DNA of 64,000 bases from Bryoerythrophyllum caledonicum (GCA_963971425.1 OZ020515.1:4580678-4644677), one strand, 5' to 3'; positions 1-12,282 are shown, counted from the stretch's first letter. Numbers and translations: made by a program. The notes: generated from the letters alone by a model not told the origin.

Positions 1-441
1 TGGATCCTACAACCCAAATCAACTAAATATTCAAGGGTGCCCACACTGTCCCACCACATTTTAATCGTCTTCACTGAACCACCATGGTTGGCACTATTTG
101 TATGTATTTATGTATCATGAGTAAAAAATGTTGATCAAAATCTATAGTTCAAACCCCGCCATGGTTGAGAGATTCTTCAGTTGATGTGCATAAAAATTGC
201 TACATCCCGAAAATCTTCCATCCAAAGCACGGTACGAATTATAGTTTTTAACATTGGAAATTTATTTTTTTGGTCGGAGAAATAGTCAAGGTAATATAGC
301 ATCATTTATACATAAAAACTGAACGACCCTAAACGCCTTCACCGAAACTACAAATTCAATTGGTCCACTATTGAAATTCTTTGCAGTCTCCGGTTTGAAT
401 CCTAGAACGATAAAGGTCCGCAATGGCAAGATGAGTTTGAA
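1..441. other. AT-rich intergenic sequence, no gene seen
   Basis: No open frame here has recognisable protein features and no structured repeat was seen. It runs directly into the dispersed repeat that begins at 442. Confidence 0.5.
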
Positions 442-762
442 TTGTAGTTTTGTAGATTTTCATAGTCACCCATGTTTGAAATGGACCCATATTCTAAAGC
501 AAGTTTATTACAAACTTATCAATGTTTCAATCCAAAAATGTCAACAATTTCCACGTGGCATTCACATGGCAAATTATTGTTGTAATGTAGCATATTTCTT
601 ACATATAACTTAAAAACTAGCCCCTTTATATATACTAAACCCTTAACCCTAAACCTAAGGGTGCTCTTTGCCATCTCCAATTTTGAATCTAATTTTACTT
701 TTTCAAACATATTTTCAATCCAAATACAATTTAACATTAACCCCTAAATGTCCTTGGGGGTC
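442..762 (+). repeat. Dispersed repeat R1, copy 1
   Basis: About 320 bp that recurs at 56814-57136 at roughly 95% identity by eye. The shared block opens with TTGTAGTTTTGTAGATTTTC and ends just after CCTTGGGGG. It contains CCCTTAACCCTAAACC, a telomere-like string. The small frames inside it appear in both copies but look non-coding. The left edge of the shared block is where the (TTC)n tail of a LINE abuts the second copy, so this copy shows the sequence before that insertion. The repeat class is unknown. Confidence 0.8.
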
Positions 763-972
763 AAAACGCTGAAATACAGTAAAAAATCCCTCAAAATTAA
801 ATTCCATGTAGAGCTCAATGGGAAAAAAATATTCAAAAAGTAACCGTAAGATCCTCTTTGAACATAGCCAAATAATAAGTGAGCCAATTCTTGTGTACTT
901 TGGACATGATTTGGGCATCCATCCATTCCAAAAAGTGCTACGTTTGGGGGCTGAAATTAGTCAGGCAAACCC

Positions 973-1112
973 TAGCAGCTGTTTTTGAGATCCCAGCAGC
1001 TCTTGTTGGGGGCCCGAGCAGCTATTGCTGGGGGCCCAAGCGACTGTTGTTGGGGCCCCTTTAGCTGTTGTTGGGGACTCTAATTATTATTGTTGGGGTC
1101 CCAATTAGTGCG
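973..1112. repeat. Minisatellite, about 22-24 bp unit
   Basis: Six degenerate units of the form AGCAGCTGTTGTTGGGGGCCC follow one another. The later units drift to TAATTATTATTGTTGGGGTCC. An open frame runs through it but only reads the repeat, so no gene is called. Confidence 0.7.
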
Positions 1113-1750
1113 GATGGGGCATAATATGGAATTCAATATGCAATCCGGTTTAGAAGAACTGATTCAAATTTTAATTTGTTGGATGTTTTTCATTTGTAAA
1201 ATCATAACGTTCAAAGTTGAATCAAAACTTTTTTTCCCTTTGCCCAAGAGGCAATGTCTAGATGGTGCAAAGGAGGACTTGATCATTGTTGCCCCTAAAT
1301 TTTTTCTCATATTTTTTTCTATATAGGAAACTAAGTTGACTATGTACATGCAAAATTTTAGAAACTCGTTTGAGGTTGATGAATGATGTTAAAAAAATAT
1401 TGGATGAATCTCCTTTCAATCAATTTCAACTCTAAACTTGTAAGTGTTGTAATTCTAACTCTTAAACATTTCTCACGCGGCATTTATTTGTAGTAAACAA
1501 ATTAATCATAGGATAGAACTTACTTAATTGTTATGAAAATGTGATTTATCTAAAAATTAAATATAGAAGGAAAAAAAATCTTAATGCATATTTAAAAACA
1601 AGAAAAGATAATCCAGATTTCAAATGTGGATATAGGCTCTACTTCTGCAAAAGTTCCACGGAAATAGGCAACATGACACCAAATTTTTCACGGATATTGG
1701 GTACTGTAGAGCCTAATTTCCACGGTTAATCATCCAGTTTCTACAAAAGC
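1113..1750. other. AT-rich intergenic sequence
   Basis: Poly-A/T-rich sequence with no recognisable coding frame and no repeat array. Nothing is supported here. Confidence 0.4.
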
Positions 1751-4075
1751 AGGGCTAGAAATTTCCGACAATTCATCGCTCACGTCCCACCGCTCACGTC
1801 CCACCGTTCATCGAGCATTGCTCACCGCTCACAACCTAGCATTCCTGCACTTCGTATTGTGGTGATCAATGCGTATAGTCTTGAATGTTGGATGGTTTTT
1901 TGGAATATAAGGACTAGTTTGAAAGTACAGTTCATTGAGACAATCATACTGCAACAAATACTACTAGCAACCTTATCGCTCCTCACTTACTACTTCAAGC
2001 ATTTTAGAAGTGGGTGAGTCAATCCAATCACCAACAACAAATAAAAGCACCAGACTTGTCGCTTATCCACATTTTACGTAAATGAAGGACGATAGGGTTG
2101 CTTCTAGTGAAGCAAAGAACTTCCCTTCCACCTTCCTTCTTCATAAGAGTTCGCCACCACTCCAAAAAATTAGGGGGATGCCATAAAAAGCGGCGTTGGG
2201 CTAGATGCGGGGTCGGTGACCATTTTAAGCAACCAAACACCAGAGCGACCACGCTAGATTGTTCCAGCAAGAACTTGGGGAACACATGATGCACAACTAT
2301 TTGTTGCAGCACATTTAGCATAGTAGAGCATAAAGAATTATTCCGCTTCGGCACGTGAGAGCTCAGAATCCGGCCAATCTACTCTAAAATGTTTGGCGCC
2401 CACTCAAGCTCACACTAAGTTTTTGTGTATTTGCAAAAAATTGGCATCCCCCTATATTTGGGGTCCTAAGTATCCATCGTGATGGGGAGCTTCCCGTTGA
2501 CTAAATTCTTGGTGTGCTTGTTGGCACAATTGCCATGCTCAAATATGCTCAGGTGCTTCATCACTGCCGAAGTCGCTATTCTTGTATAACAGAGTAAGGT
2601 CCATAATCTCATATAGAGCATTTAACCCTTAAACGTGAGAATGACCTGCTGATGGCCACAACATTCTACATGTATGGTGTTATATTCAACCCTTGAACAA
2701 CAAAGCCTTTGGACATGGCATCAATCCCAATTTCCATTCTATTGTGTGCTCTAATTTTTCGTTAGATATAAGTGGAATTTTTTTTTCAATTTTTAGAAAT
2801 GAGATCACATGTCTTGTTTATGTCACAAAAATCATAGACTTTTTGGTGAAAATATGAAATTATTGTGATTTTTTGAAGAAAATGTGATTTTTTTTCATAT
2901 CAAGTATAAAGTTTGCTTAAATTTTTTGAAAATTACACCAATGGTGTACATCATAGTTCCAAAACTTGTAGAGTGAATGAAACTTCTATGTTTAGTAAAT
3001 TGGTCAGCCATGGTTTCAGGCCCATAGTTCAAATTGCAATAACTTATTCAATTTTAAGTATTTTTCAAAAATTTACACTTCATTTTATTCAAATTGGAGT
3101 GGAAATTTTAAATTTAAATATGTCGTTTTATTGGTTGAATTCAGATTTAGAGCTAAAGCTAGAAGTTTCCAAAACTCACTACATTAAGATCCATGTCACA
3201 AACATTTTCTTCTTTAAATTAAAGATGATCACCTCAATTTGGCAAGTTTTATGACAATCTAATGCTTATACATTCAATACACTCTATACAAAAGAATTAG
3301 ATGAAAAGTGATTGTTTACATCAATCATCATCTTTGAAATGTCATCCAAGAAGTCTGCCCTTGGTTGCTTAGGTTTGTTCTATTGTTAACCCCGAAAGGA
3401 AAATTCGTCCCTATGGGTTACAAATCAATTTTGGGCACGTTCCTAAAAATCAATTTTAAATATAAATTCTTGAAATTTGTATTGCTAATAGAAAAAAAAT
3501 TATGGTGCTTCAAACATAAAAAGCTTGACTCTTTTGGCAACTCGGTAGGGTACTACAGAGATGAAGAATGCTACTGTAGAGTTGACAATTGCACTTTTTT
3601 GAGTTGGGTAGTAGTGAAGGAAGGTTATTGGCTACCTTCATTGTTTTCACCTAAAACTGCATAGAAATTAAGGATTTTGTTTTTTTCAAAAAATATTGTT
3701 TTCTATTGTTAGAATATGACATAATAATTCTATTCACCATTCGGATATAAGATCCAAAAATGATATCTCTATTTTTTTTTTAAATTCTTTCCTAAGAGAA
3801 GAGCCACTTTCTATACTCCTAGTCGTTGCAGGTCCATTTTTCTTATCCTAAACACCTCCATTGCTTGTGATTTTTGGCGTGCAATGACTTAACACAAGGT
3901 CGAACATAGATCCATTGAGTTTATGCAATGTGTAATGGAAAAACATGCCATTATCTTGAGCCAAAGTATTCTGAAACAGTCTAGGTACAATAGAAAAAAA
4001 CAATTTTGCACTCTTCAAATGCAGGAATGCTTGTGAGCGGTGAGCGGTGAGTGGTGAGCAATGAATTTACAACAG
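1751..4075. mobile_element. Possible non-autonomous element bounded by CTCACCGCTCAC inverted repeats
   Basis: The left side (about 1770-1850) carries several CTCACGTCCCACCG/CTCACCGCTCAC units and ends in AGCATTCCTGCA. The right side (about 4020-4075) carries the reverse complement: TGCAGGAATGC, then GTGAGCGGTGAGCGGTGAG, then AATGAATT. The two arms are about 2.2 kb apart. Sequence just outside the left arm begins CAGGGCTAGAAATTTCC, which resembles a hAT terminus, but no matching right terminus or target duplication was found. The interior is AT-rich and non-coding as far as I can see, apart from weak frames at 2028-2354 and 2913-3254 that I could not recognise. Confidence 0.35.
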
Positions 4076-4674
4076 TTATTCGCATGGTTTATTTTAGGGA
4101 ATTGAAAGAAACGCCTGCTGCTATGGATATAGACAAACCTTTTTTACAAATTTAAGAAAAAAATTGTAGAAGGACGAGAAAATGTGGACCTTGAGCTGCA
4201 ATATATTTTCTTAAATAAAAAAAGTGACGCCTATATCCGTTGTTTACATTTAGACTATTTGGACAAATTTAAAACAAAATGAAGAAGGACAAGAGTTAGG
4301 GACGTAGGTTTCCAGTGACCTTGAATGAATGGCTGTAATTGTTTGGTGGAGGAGAAAATTCATAATTCAATAATGGAAAATGTCGTTTGTAGATTTAGGG
4401 TAGTAAATGTAAACGTCAAAATGAGATGATTATTTTAAACATTTATTATCCTATTTCAATATTCACTATGCAGTCATTCTATATCTAGTGTCAGAAATTA
4501 AGATTTTATTGATAATTTAAATCCATCCGTCAGCGATAAATCAAAGAATGCTGTGAGGGAAATTGGAATTGCAACAGTGATAACCACAAATCAAAATCGT
4601 CATGAAATTAACCAACACATATAAACAAAACGGAGGAATCACAATTTTTCTCTAGACAAGTCATCGTTGCTTAC
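4076..4674. other. AT-rich intergenic sequence
   Basis: No recognisable frame, repeat or RNA gene. It lies on the intron side of the relic exon at 4675-4911. Confidence 0.4.
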
Positions 4675-4911
4675 CTCGTGGATAAATGGTTCACCACTAC
4701 CAAATCCACTATCATTTGAGTAAAAACTAGCCTCGTCCGCCTCTACGTCTAAAAAAACCTCCGCTCCCGAGTCCAGTCTATTAGTCGATGGACAACGTGG
4801 AGGCTACGGCTGCGCTACAAGTGCAACAGCAACAACCTCTACATACTTAGGCAAGACATGCGGTTGCTTCGGATTGACAAACACGCTTGCTAAGCGAGCC
4901 AACACTCCAAC
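4675..4911 (-). pseudogene. Relic exon of an unrecognised protein gene
   Basis: On the minus strand a 79-codon frame is bounded by a splice-acceptor-like TACCTCAG upstream and a donor-like GTAAGC downstream. The frame reads VGVLARLASVFVNPKQPHVL near its start and FLDVEADEASFYSNDSG near its end, which is protein-like and acidic at the C-terminal side. It is interrupted by one in-frame TAG about half way. I do not recognise the family, and neighbouring exons were not found, so this is either a single surviving exon of a decayed gene or a chance frame. The acidic FLDVEADE stretch is the best argument that it once coded. Confidence 0.35.
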
Positions 4912-5039
4912 CTGAGGTACTCATGGAGAAGCCATCAACGACAGCGAGAATCGTCTGCAAATAATTATGACTAGAGATGCGACTTGATAGATGTCGTACC
5001 ACACATTTTTTGTTTTTTTAGTTAGGTAGATATAGGTAT

Positions 5040-6099
5040 TAAAATTAGACAAGATAAGCTAGGGTAGAAGGTTATCTCCACCCGGGGTTAATCTTTAAGT
5101 TAGATTAGGATAAGAGGAATACGGGGCTTTTATGAAAGCCTTAATAGTAGCAAGAAGGGACCTAGAGCTATGACTTAGACTCTAGCTTAAAAATAGTCCC
5201 TCGGGCCCCAAAACCACATGAAGGCCAAGAGGCAGGGAATGCCATCATCCGGGTCAACCCGCAGCACTCGAATCTCGCCCGGAAGAAGGAAGGAGACCGA
5301 ATCTGGCCCGGAAGAAGGACACAACCCGAATCTGGCCCGGAAGGTGGGAAGAAGCGGGGTTGGAAGGGACCAGGAATATCTCCAAGACGCGGGGCCCCGA
5401 GCATAAAGGCGGCTTCACCAAGGAAGATCATCACAGCAAGACAAGGCGGCTTCACCAAGGGAGCTCATCACAGCAGGACGAGGGAGCTCATCAACAGCAG
5501 GACGAGGAAGAGCTTCGAGCCAGCAGGGAGTGTCGGCACCGAGGGAGCTCACCACCAGCACGACGAGGGAGCTCATCACCATCTGGACAGGAAAGCTCAC
5601 CAACAGTAGGGAGTGCCGACACCGAGGGAGCTCATCAACAGTTGAGGGAGAGAGGCTCCCGGCCAGCGACGGGAGAGAGGCTTCGGGCTAGCAGGAAGTG
5701 CCGACACCAAGGGAGCTCACCACCAGTACGACGAGGGGGCTCACCACCATCACGACGAGGGAGCTCATCACCATCAGGACGGGGGAGCTCACCTACAGCA
5801 GGGAGTGCCGACACCGAGGAGCTCATCAACAGTTGAGGGAGAAAGGCTCCGGGCCAGCAGGAAGTGCAGACACAACAAGGGAGCTCACCACCAACACGAC
5901 GAGGGAGCTCACCACCAGCACGACGAGGGAGCTCACCACCAGCACGACGAGGGAGCTCATCACCAGCAGGAAGTGCCGACACCAAGGGAGCTCACCACCA
6001 GCACAACGAGGGAGCTCAACACCATCAGGATGGGGAAGCTCACCAACAGCAGGGAGTGCCGACACCAAGAGAGGCTCCGGGCCAGCTGAGGGACAGAGG
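5040..6099. repeat. Degenerate tandem array rich in GGGAGCTCACCACCAGCACGACGA
   Basis: From about 5410 to 6090 units of GAGGGAGCTCACCACCAGCA and GGAAGTGCCGACACC are repeated many times with variation. Sequence from 5260 to 5360 has a second short repeat (AATCTGGCCCGGAAG). All frames through it are repetitive, so none is called as a gene. It ends exactly where the LTR of element A begins. GCACGACGA is shared with the array inside that LTR, so this may be the remnant of an earlier, related LTR array, which is inference. Confidence 0.65.
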
Positions 6100-8407
6100 T
6101 GTGAGCCGCAAAAACGGCTCACGGTGATGAATGGACCTCATATCGGGTCCATTAAGGCTAATAAGTGGTGAAAATGGGTTATCCCATTGGTTAGCTCATG
6201 GTCTTTTGATCAAAATAGCTAAATAGCCTTCCATGCGCTAATTCCTTAACTAGGAACCACTTATTGGCAATCGCGGAATTTAGGTAGTTAGCCAAAAAAA
6301 ATAAATAGAAAGGAAAAAATGAAAAAAAGACAGAAAAGACAAAAAACAATAGAAAAAAATTAAAATTAATAGTGATGGAGAAGAATTTACCTCCTACCAA
6401 GTCGTGGATCGCAATTGGTCACGATGAAGAAATCACGAAACCAAAAAAATGGAAGAAGAAGAGAAATGATGGTGAAGGGAAGAAAAGAAAAGAAGAGGCT
6501 TAAAAGCCCTTAAAACAAAATAGTGGGAAAGGTCCAAAAGGCTTGGACAACCCCCTCATCACTCGCTAAGTAAAATTAGGAATTACCCCAAGCAAGGGGA
6601 TTCAATTTAGGTAGATTAAATTAGATTTAGCCTCCTTGGAAATTAGCTAATAGCTCACTTATTGAGATCATGCACACCCATGTGGCATGGAGTTAATGTT
6701 TAGAATTAGATATTCCTTGGTTAGTGGGACACCCACTCTTGTTAAATGCAACGGTGGCACGGAATTAGTAGTCATAGGATTAGTAGGTTTTGTAAGAAGG
6801 AAGCCATTTATGGAAGAAGGCCAAAGGTGGCAGGGAACTTCTTTGGGAACTCAAGGAGAGCAAAGGTTCGGGGGTTACCCCCTGGAGAAGCCTCATTCGG
6901 TTAGTGTGCAAGGAGTAGGAAGAGAGAGAACAAGGGAGAGATTGAATTTGTGTGGGGAGAGAGCCGAAAGCCCCGTCCCCGAACTGGTGAACGCGATTAG
7001 GTTAGACGAACAAGAGGAAGAAGATCACACGAGCTGGAGCAAGATCACACGACGAACAGGAGGAAGAAGATCACATAAGCTCGAGTGAGCAAGCACGGCC
7101 TACAGGAGGAAGAAGATCACACGAGCTGGAGTGAGCAAGCACGGCGAACAGGAGGAAGAAGATCACACGAGCTGGAGTGAGCAAGCACGACGAACAGGAG
7201 GAAGAAGATCACACGAGCTGGAGTGAGCAAGCACGGCGAACAGGAGGAAGAAGATCACACGAGCTGGAGTGAACAAGCACGACGAACAGGAGGAAGAAGA
7301 TCACACGAGCTGGAGTGAGCAAGCACGACGAACAGGAAGAAGAAGATCACACGAGCTGGAGTGAGCAAGCACGACGAACAGGAGGAAGAAGATCACACGA
7401 GCTGGAGTGAGCAAGCACGGCGAACAGGAGGAAGAAGATCACACGAGCTGGAGTGAACAAGCACGACGAACAAGAAGAAGAAGATCACACGAGCTGGAGC
7501 AAGATCACACCACGAACAAGAGGACGAAGATCACACGAGCTGGAACAAGGTCACGAGAGCTGGAGTGAGCAACTCGAAGGCGAAGGATGGAGGGTGAACC
7601 GAATTAAATCAGGGAGCCCCTCTTCTCCCTCGGACCTCTTAAATTCCTTGTGTATGACGTGAAACCTAATTTTCTAAATACAAAAACCACGTGGAAGCGC
7701 TGCCAATTTTTTGGTAGAATTAGGGTTTGCTATATATTCAACTAAACAATCGATTAAAACGCCATTAGTAAGGGAACGCAGCTGGAGGTTCATTCTTAGT
7801 AAGGCAGGAGTGGATTCTTGTGGGAATGGATGTGGTATATGCGTAGGAATATGGTGCACGATCTTGAATAAACTTATATGTTGAGTGTGCACTGCTGGTC
7901 GTTGGTTATGAGTTCATGATTGAGTCGCATGGTTGATAGAATGCTGCCCTCATGTTAAGCACAAAAAACTAATAAGAATAAAAAAAACAAACATAAGAAT
8001 CGGAGTTAGAGTCAAGGAGATAATTAGGATTATAAGTTTGTAGAAAATAGGGAAGCTTGTCTGCTGCCAACTGGTTCCAGGGTCACACCTAAGCCTGAAA
8101 CTGATCATTAAGGGTCTAATCAAGTTTGGAATGCTGAATTGAACCCATAAAAGTTGGAAACGTTGCATTCGGAGCCCTAGAACAAAAGTTACACTTGTTC
8201 AAAGGTGGGTTCAATCAAAAGGCTGGATTAAGTCACCACCTCACTAATCAACCACAAGGGACCTAAGTGAACATGAGATGTGTCACCATGCTTGTATAAG
8301 TTGTGTATGAATGGGCTGAGGATTGGTTACACAAGGAACTAGGCCCTCGTATTAGGATCTTGTGTTCAAGATAAGCCACCCTTTAGGGGCGGTTTATTTG
8401 GCTCACA
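6100..8407 (+). repeat. 5' LTR of element A
   Basis: The LTR opens TGTGAGCC and closes GGCTCACA, a perfect 8-bp terminal inverted repeat with the usual TG...CA ends. The beginning (AAAAACGGCTCACGG) and the end (GCCACCCTTTAGGGGCGG) match the LTRs of element B. The middle (about 7010-7570) is a purine-rich tandem array of a 46-bp unit containing AAGAAGATCACACGAGCTGG. Confidence 0.9.
7010..7570 (+). repeat. 46-bp tandem array inside LTR A
   Basis: About eleven units read GAACAGGAGGAAGAAGATCA followed by CACGAGCTGGAGTGAGCAAG. The period is 46 bp between 7146 and 7192. It occupies the same place in the LTR as a quite different purine-rich array in element B, so the array is replaced or remodelled faster than the rest of the LTR. 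Confidence 0.85.
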
Positions 8408-8410
8408 TTT

Positions 8411-8428
8411 TGGTGCGTCTGCCGGGAG
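8411..8428 (+). other. Primer-binding site, tRNA-Gly(UCC) type, element A
   Basis: TGGTGCGTCTGCCGGGAG lies three bases after the LTR end. It is the reverse complement of a tRNA 3' end CTCCCGGCAGACGCACCA, which matches plant tRNA-Gly(UCC) as I remember it. The same 18 bases follow the LTRs of elements B and C. Confidence 0.8.
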
Positions 8429-9906
8429 GAGACGTGTTCATGGTTTGATTGTGCTAATCGTTCTATCGTTGGATGTAGGGTACAAACGCTAATAGCCTTA
8501 TGGTGCATGGAGCAGCATTGAGTAGCTTGAGATAAGTGCTCAATTTGCTCATGAATGGTTGAGGTATTGTTGGATTGTGAATGCCTTGTGAATGTTTGGA
8601 AGAATGATGAATGCATGGATGCCAAGTTGTGTTTAAAGGTGGGGGTCTAGAGAGGAGTGTGGATTTCCCGACCCTCCAACCACAAAACACCTTGTGTTGG
8701 GGGGATCCCCTTCTAGGCTTGTGGCTTGAGTTGAGCAAGGGGCCTAGGGGTGAAAGGTTGAGGCCCTCTCATGGGAATCCACGAGGATTTCCAGTGAGCC
8801 CCTAGGTCGAAGGGGAAGGGTGCAAGTGCACGGGTATGGGACAAGGGCGCCCCTTTCTTCCCCCCGCGCTTGACTAACCACCAAGGTAAGAACAACTTGG
8901 TGTAACTTGAATGGTTGAGTCAAATGTGGCAAGTTAACGCTATGTATGTGTGAATGAGCTACTTGGTGGGGAGTTGGAGTCGTGGACGCATCCAAGACGT
9001 AGGGGTGCTGATTGGAAGGAGCGCTGTGTACGGTATGTGCAGTACACCCTCTTTTTAGGACCACGAGTAGTAAATAGGACCAACTTGGATGTGGTGACCA
9101 CACTAGGGCTAAGAAACCCTGATTTCTCACTTGAGCCGTGTGGAACACTTGCCTTAGAACCGCTAGGTTGGGCCAACCACGAAATTGCATGCAATGAATC
9201 TTCTGCTAACAAGTGGATTGGCTGGAGTTGCTTTAAGGTAAGTTATCCCCCTCTAAAAATATTGTATGCGACCCATGGGTTGGCCTTAGAATCGTTAGAG
9301 AACGATTAGGTCCACGGTCGACTTCAACTAATGGTGACAGGGTGGCTGGAGATGCATCAAGGTATGTCTTCTACGCGGTGATAACATTGTATACACACAT
9401 TGTTGCATGCCGTCCTGTGATTGTGTCGTTTTCCTCCTAGTAGGTGATGCCTAGCTCAAAGTGGTAAAAGGTGGAAGGGGGATACCAAGGATACCAAGGA
9501 ACCCCACCTTTTATCAAGTTGAAGCCTTGGTCAGCCCCACAGTAAGGATTTGTACCGTGTGGCGCCAGTTGGGGGACAACTTTTCCAACGGGGTGATGCT
9601 CGTGGAGACATCCCTCAATTCGGTTAGCTTTTTGGCGTTTGCCCTTGAAGGGTAGTCCTTAATAGGATTCTTCGGCGACTTCATCGAGCTAAAACTCCAC
9701 CACTAAAAATTGGGTCTTGGTCTTGAGTCAGTCCATCCTCGTGATAGAATCGGGAGTTGGAGTGTTGGAAACACCCACTCACCGACCGAATTAGGCCGTG
9801 CTTTGTGTAGTTCCACCCACGACCTTAAACCTTGGACGGAAAATCTTTCGGGGGACATGACTATCATCAACGAACAACAAGATCTTACCCTTGGACCTTA
9901 GAGTAG

Positions 9907-10903
9907 ATGTCCCGTGCCACAAGGTCCCAAAGACCTTCCCTCACACCACCGTGGGAACCGACGAGCGAACGAAGGAATTGGTCTAGGGAACTCATTGAAG
10001 ACACGGCGGAAGGATTCTTAGAGGTTCAGCTAGAGGCTATCCCAGCTCCTCCCCTTCTTTTTCCCCCATCTTTCCCTATCTCTGCATTTGATCCAGTGAA
10101 CACCACCAACACCACTAGTCCACGAGGCACCACCTCAGCCCCTACTATGGCCTCTGGAGGACCACTTCCGGTTCGGCCTCCCATCAACTCCTTGGTTCAG
10201 CCAAGGGGTTTACCAATCGTAGTACCCCAGGGCTTACAGGCGGCGCCTATGCCACTCAATTTGCCCACGTTTAGAGGAACTAGGGATGAAGACCCCTCCG
10301 CACACGTGGAACGGTTTCAAAGCTCCTCACTACTTGCCTCATCACCAACACTGGGTATTTCCTAGTGTGGTTCTCGTGTACCTTAAAGGATGCTGCTTAC
10401 GAGTGGTGTAGGAACCACCCCCCCAATACCTTCGAGGATTGGGATAGCCTCATGAGGGCCTTTTTGGAGCACTTTAGACCCGAAGTAGGTCAAAGTAATG
10501 CCTTCACAGCCCTAGCCGCGCTACGCCAAGGTCCAGGGGAGGATATCACGACATACATTAGGAGATTCGACCTGGTGGTTACAAGGTTCGTGGGAAACCT
10601 TCTCACCAATGACACCTTAACCCAATTCTTTATCCAAGGGTTCAACAATGAGGGAACCATTAGGGAGATTTTGAAGGTCCGCCCCACATCGTTAGACGCT
10701 GCCAAGGCACAAGCTAGGCTAATAGAGCAGGTGGATCGAGACCAAGAGCGTATGTGGAGAAAGGAGGATCATCATATTCCTAGTTTCATACCCATCCATG
10801 CCCAGGGCAAGGGACCAGTCTTAGAACCTAACCAAGGATCCACAGGCGCACAAGTTCCTATGTGGAACTACTATGCTCCACCCTTGGATGTTAGGCCACC
10901 GTA
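9907..10903 (+). pseudogene. gag remnant of element A
   Basis: Frames at this position encode a Pro/Ser-rich N-terminus (MSRATRSQRPSLTPPWEP) followed by the retrotransposon gag core (EWCRNHPPNTFEDW, FLEHFRPEVGQ, FFIQGFNNEGTIREIL). It is closely similar to gag of element B at 46764. The zinc knuckles are missing because the copy ends before them. It is a fossil: broken and truncated. Confidence 0.8.
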
Positions 10904-11174
10904 GGGTTGTCTATCGTGACATTGTGACAGTGACGTGCCATCATGACGTGACATGTCGTGACGGACCCTCTCGTCACGACACAATTGAGTCAACCTAGGG
11001 TCAAAGCTGAACTTTAACCCTATGTATGGTACATATGTTACCTCGGCGTCGACGTGGCCGTCCTATGTGGCATTGATATCCTACGTGTCTCTCACCACTT
11101 TTACCCTTTGTTGTGTTGTATTAACCTTTGAGTGAAAATCAATTAAGTTGGGGGGTTTTTAAGAGGGAGCAGTT
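10904..11174. other. Intergenic sequence with a 10-bp perfect inverted repeat
   Basis: TGTCGTGACG (10954-10963) and CGTCACGACA (10972-10981) form a perfect stem with an 8-base loop within a GTGACG-rich stretch. No gene is seen. This is the sequence that replaces the rest of element A. Confidence 0.5.
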
Positions 11175-11985
11175 TAGGAGCGGACTGCACGCTGACATGC
11201 GATGACCGTCCGCGGACATGCCACGGACTACGTGCGGACACTGCCGCGGACTGGCTACGGACTGAACTTGGACCCGCGGACTGAGTGCAGACCCGCGGAC
11301 TGCCTGCGGATACGCAGTGGACTGGATATGTACCCACAGACTGGCTGCAAACGCTGCTGCGGACTGATCGCGGACTGGCTGCGGACACTGCCGCGGACTG
11401 AATGTGGACCCGCGGACTAGCTGCGGATACGCAGCGGATTGGATGGAAACCCGCGGACTCGCTGCGGACTGGCTACAGACGCTGCTACGGACTGGCTGCG
11501 GATGCTGCTGCGGACTGGCTGCGGACGTTGCCGCGGACTGATCGTCGACTGGCTACGGATACACTGCGGACTGGATGGGGACCCGCGGACTAGCTGCGGA
11601 CGCTGCCGCGGACTGATCGCGGACTGGCCGCGGATACGTAGCGGACTGGATGTAGACCCGCGGACTGGCTGCGGACGCTGCTGCGGACTGGCTGCGAATG
11701 CTGCCGCGGACTGATTGCGGACTTGCCACGGACACTGTCGCGGATACGTAGCGGATTGGATGTGGACCCGCGGACTGGCTGCGGATACGCAGCGGACTAG
11801 ATGGGGATCCGCGGATTGAGTGCAGACCCGCGGACTGGCTGCGGACGTTGCTGTTGACGCTGCTGCGGACTGGTCGCGGACTGGCCGCGGACACTGCCGC
11901 GGACTGGCTACGGACACTTCTGCGAACTGATCGCGGTCACTGCCGTGGACTGGCCGCGGACTGATCGCGGACTCGCACCGGCCTA
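11175..11985. repeat. GCGGACTG tandem array 1
   Basis: About 800 bp of short repeats built on GCGGACTGGCTGCGGAC and GCCGCGGACTGA, with loosely recurring longer units containing ATACGCAGCGGACTGGATG. All six frames stay open because the repeat has few stop triplets, so the long frames on both strands here are artefacts. Arrays with the same GCGGAC core occur at 14488, 17765, 21060 and 57219. This one has no obvious gene in promoter position; it lies 3' of the kinase pseudogene and next to truncated element A. Confidence 0.85.
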
Positions 11986-12282
11986 GGTGTGGGGGCGCTA
12001 ATGCAACGCGGATTGGGAGTGGAGGAGCGCGGATATGGTAGTTAGGATATTTTTTAATTACGTTATTCCATTTTTATTTCTGAAGATACAAAGGGCGGAT
12101 TGGGAGACCAATTCAAAACAATTTGTACAAAGTTGTTCTTCATTCAAAATTACAGGGAAGTCCAAAATGGCATTCTATTCTTGCAAATAACCAAATACAA
12201 ATTAGACAACACTTCACAACATAGAGAAGATGCTACATACCCTACAGTATCTAAGGACTATGAAATCACAATATACTATATA

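Larger units (their letters stand above)
6100..10903 (+). mobile_element. Ty3/gypsy LTR element A, 3'-truncated fossil
   Basis: A 5' LTR (6100-8407), primer-binding site, leader and gag are present in the same order as in element B, to which they are clearly similar. Similarity stops at about 10903, inside the region following the gag core, and unrelated sequence takes over. Protease, polymerase, integrase and 3' LTR are absent, so this is a broken, truncated copy with at least one further break in gag. It is the same family as element B but a different subfamily, judging by its different LTR array. Confidence 0.85.

Noticed and set aside
5168-6171. Several 90-160 codon frames on both strands
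   Set aside because: They read through a degenerate tandem array in all frames.
7010-7570. CRISPR-like regular repeat
   Set aside because: Direct tandem units without unique spacers, inside an LTR of a plant-type retroelement.
8383-9901. Many small frames in the leader of element A (and 45571-46735 in B)
   Set aside because: They fall in the untranslated leader between primer site and gag, are not conserved as proteins between A and B, and occur on both strands.
11143-11917. Frames of 60-190 codons in GCGGACTG array 1
   Set aside because: Compositional; all frames are open because the repeat lacks stops, and none has domain features.
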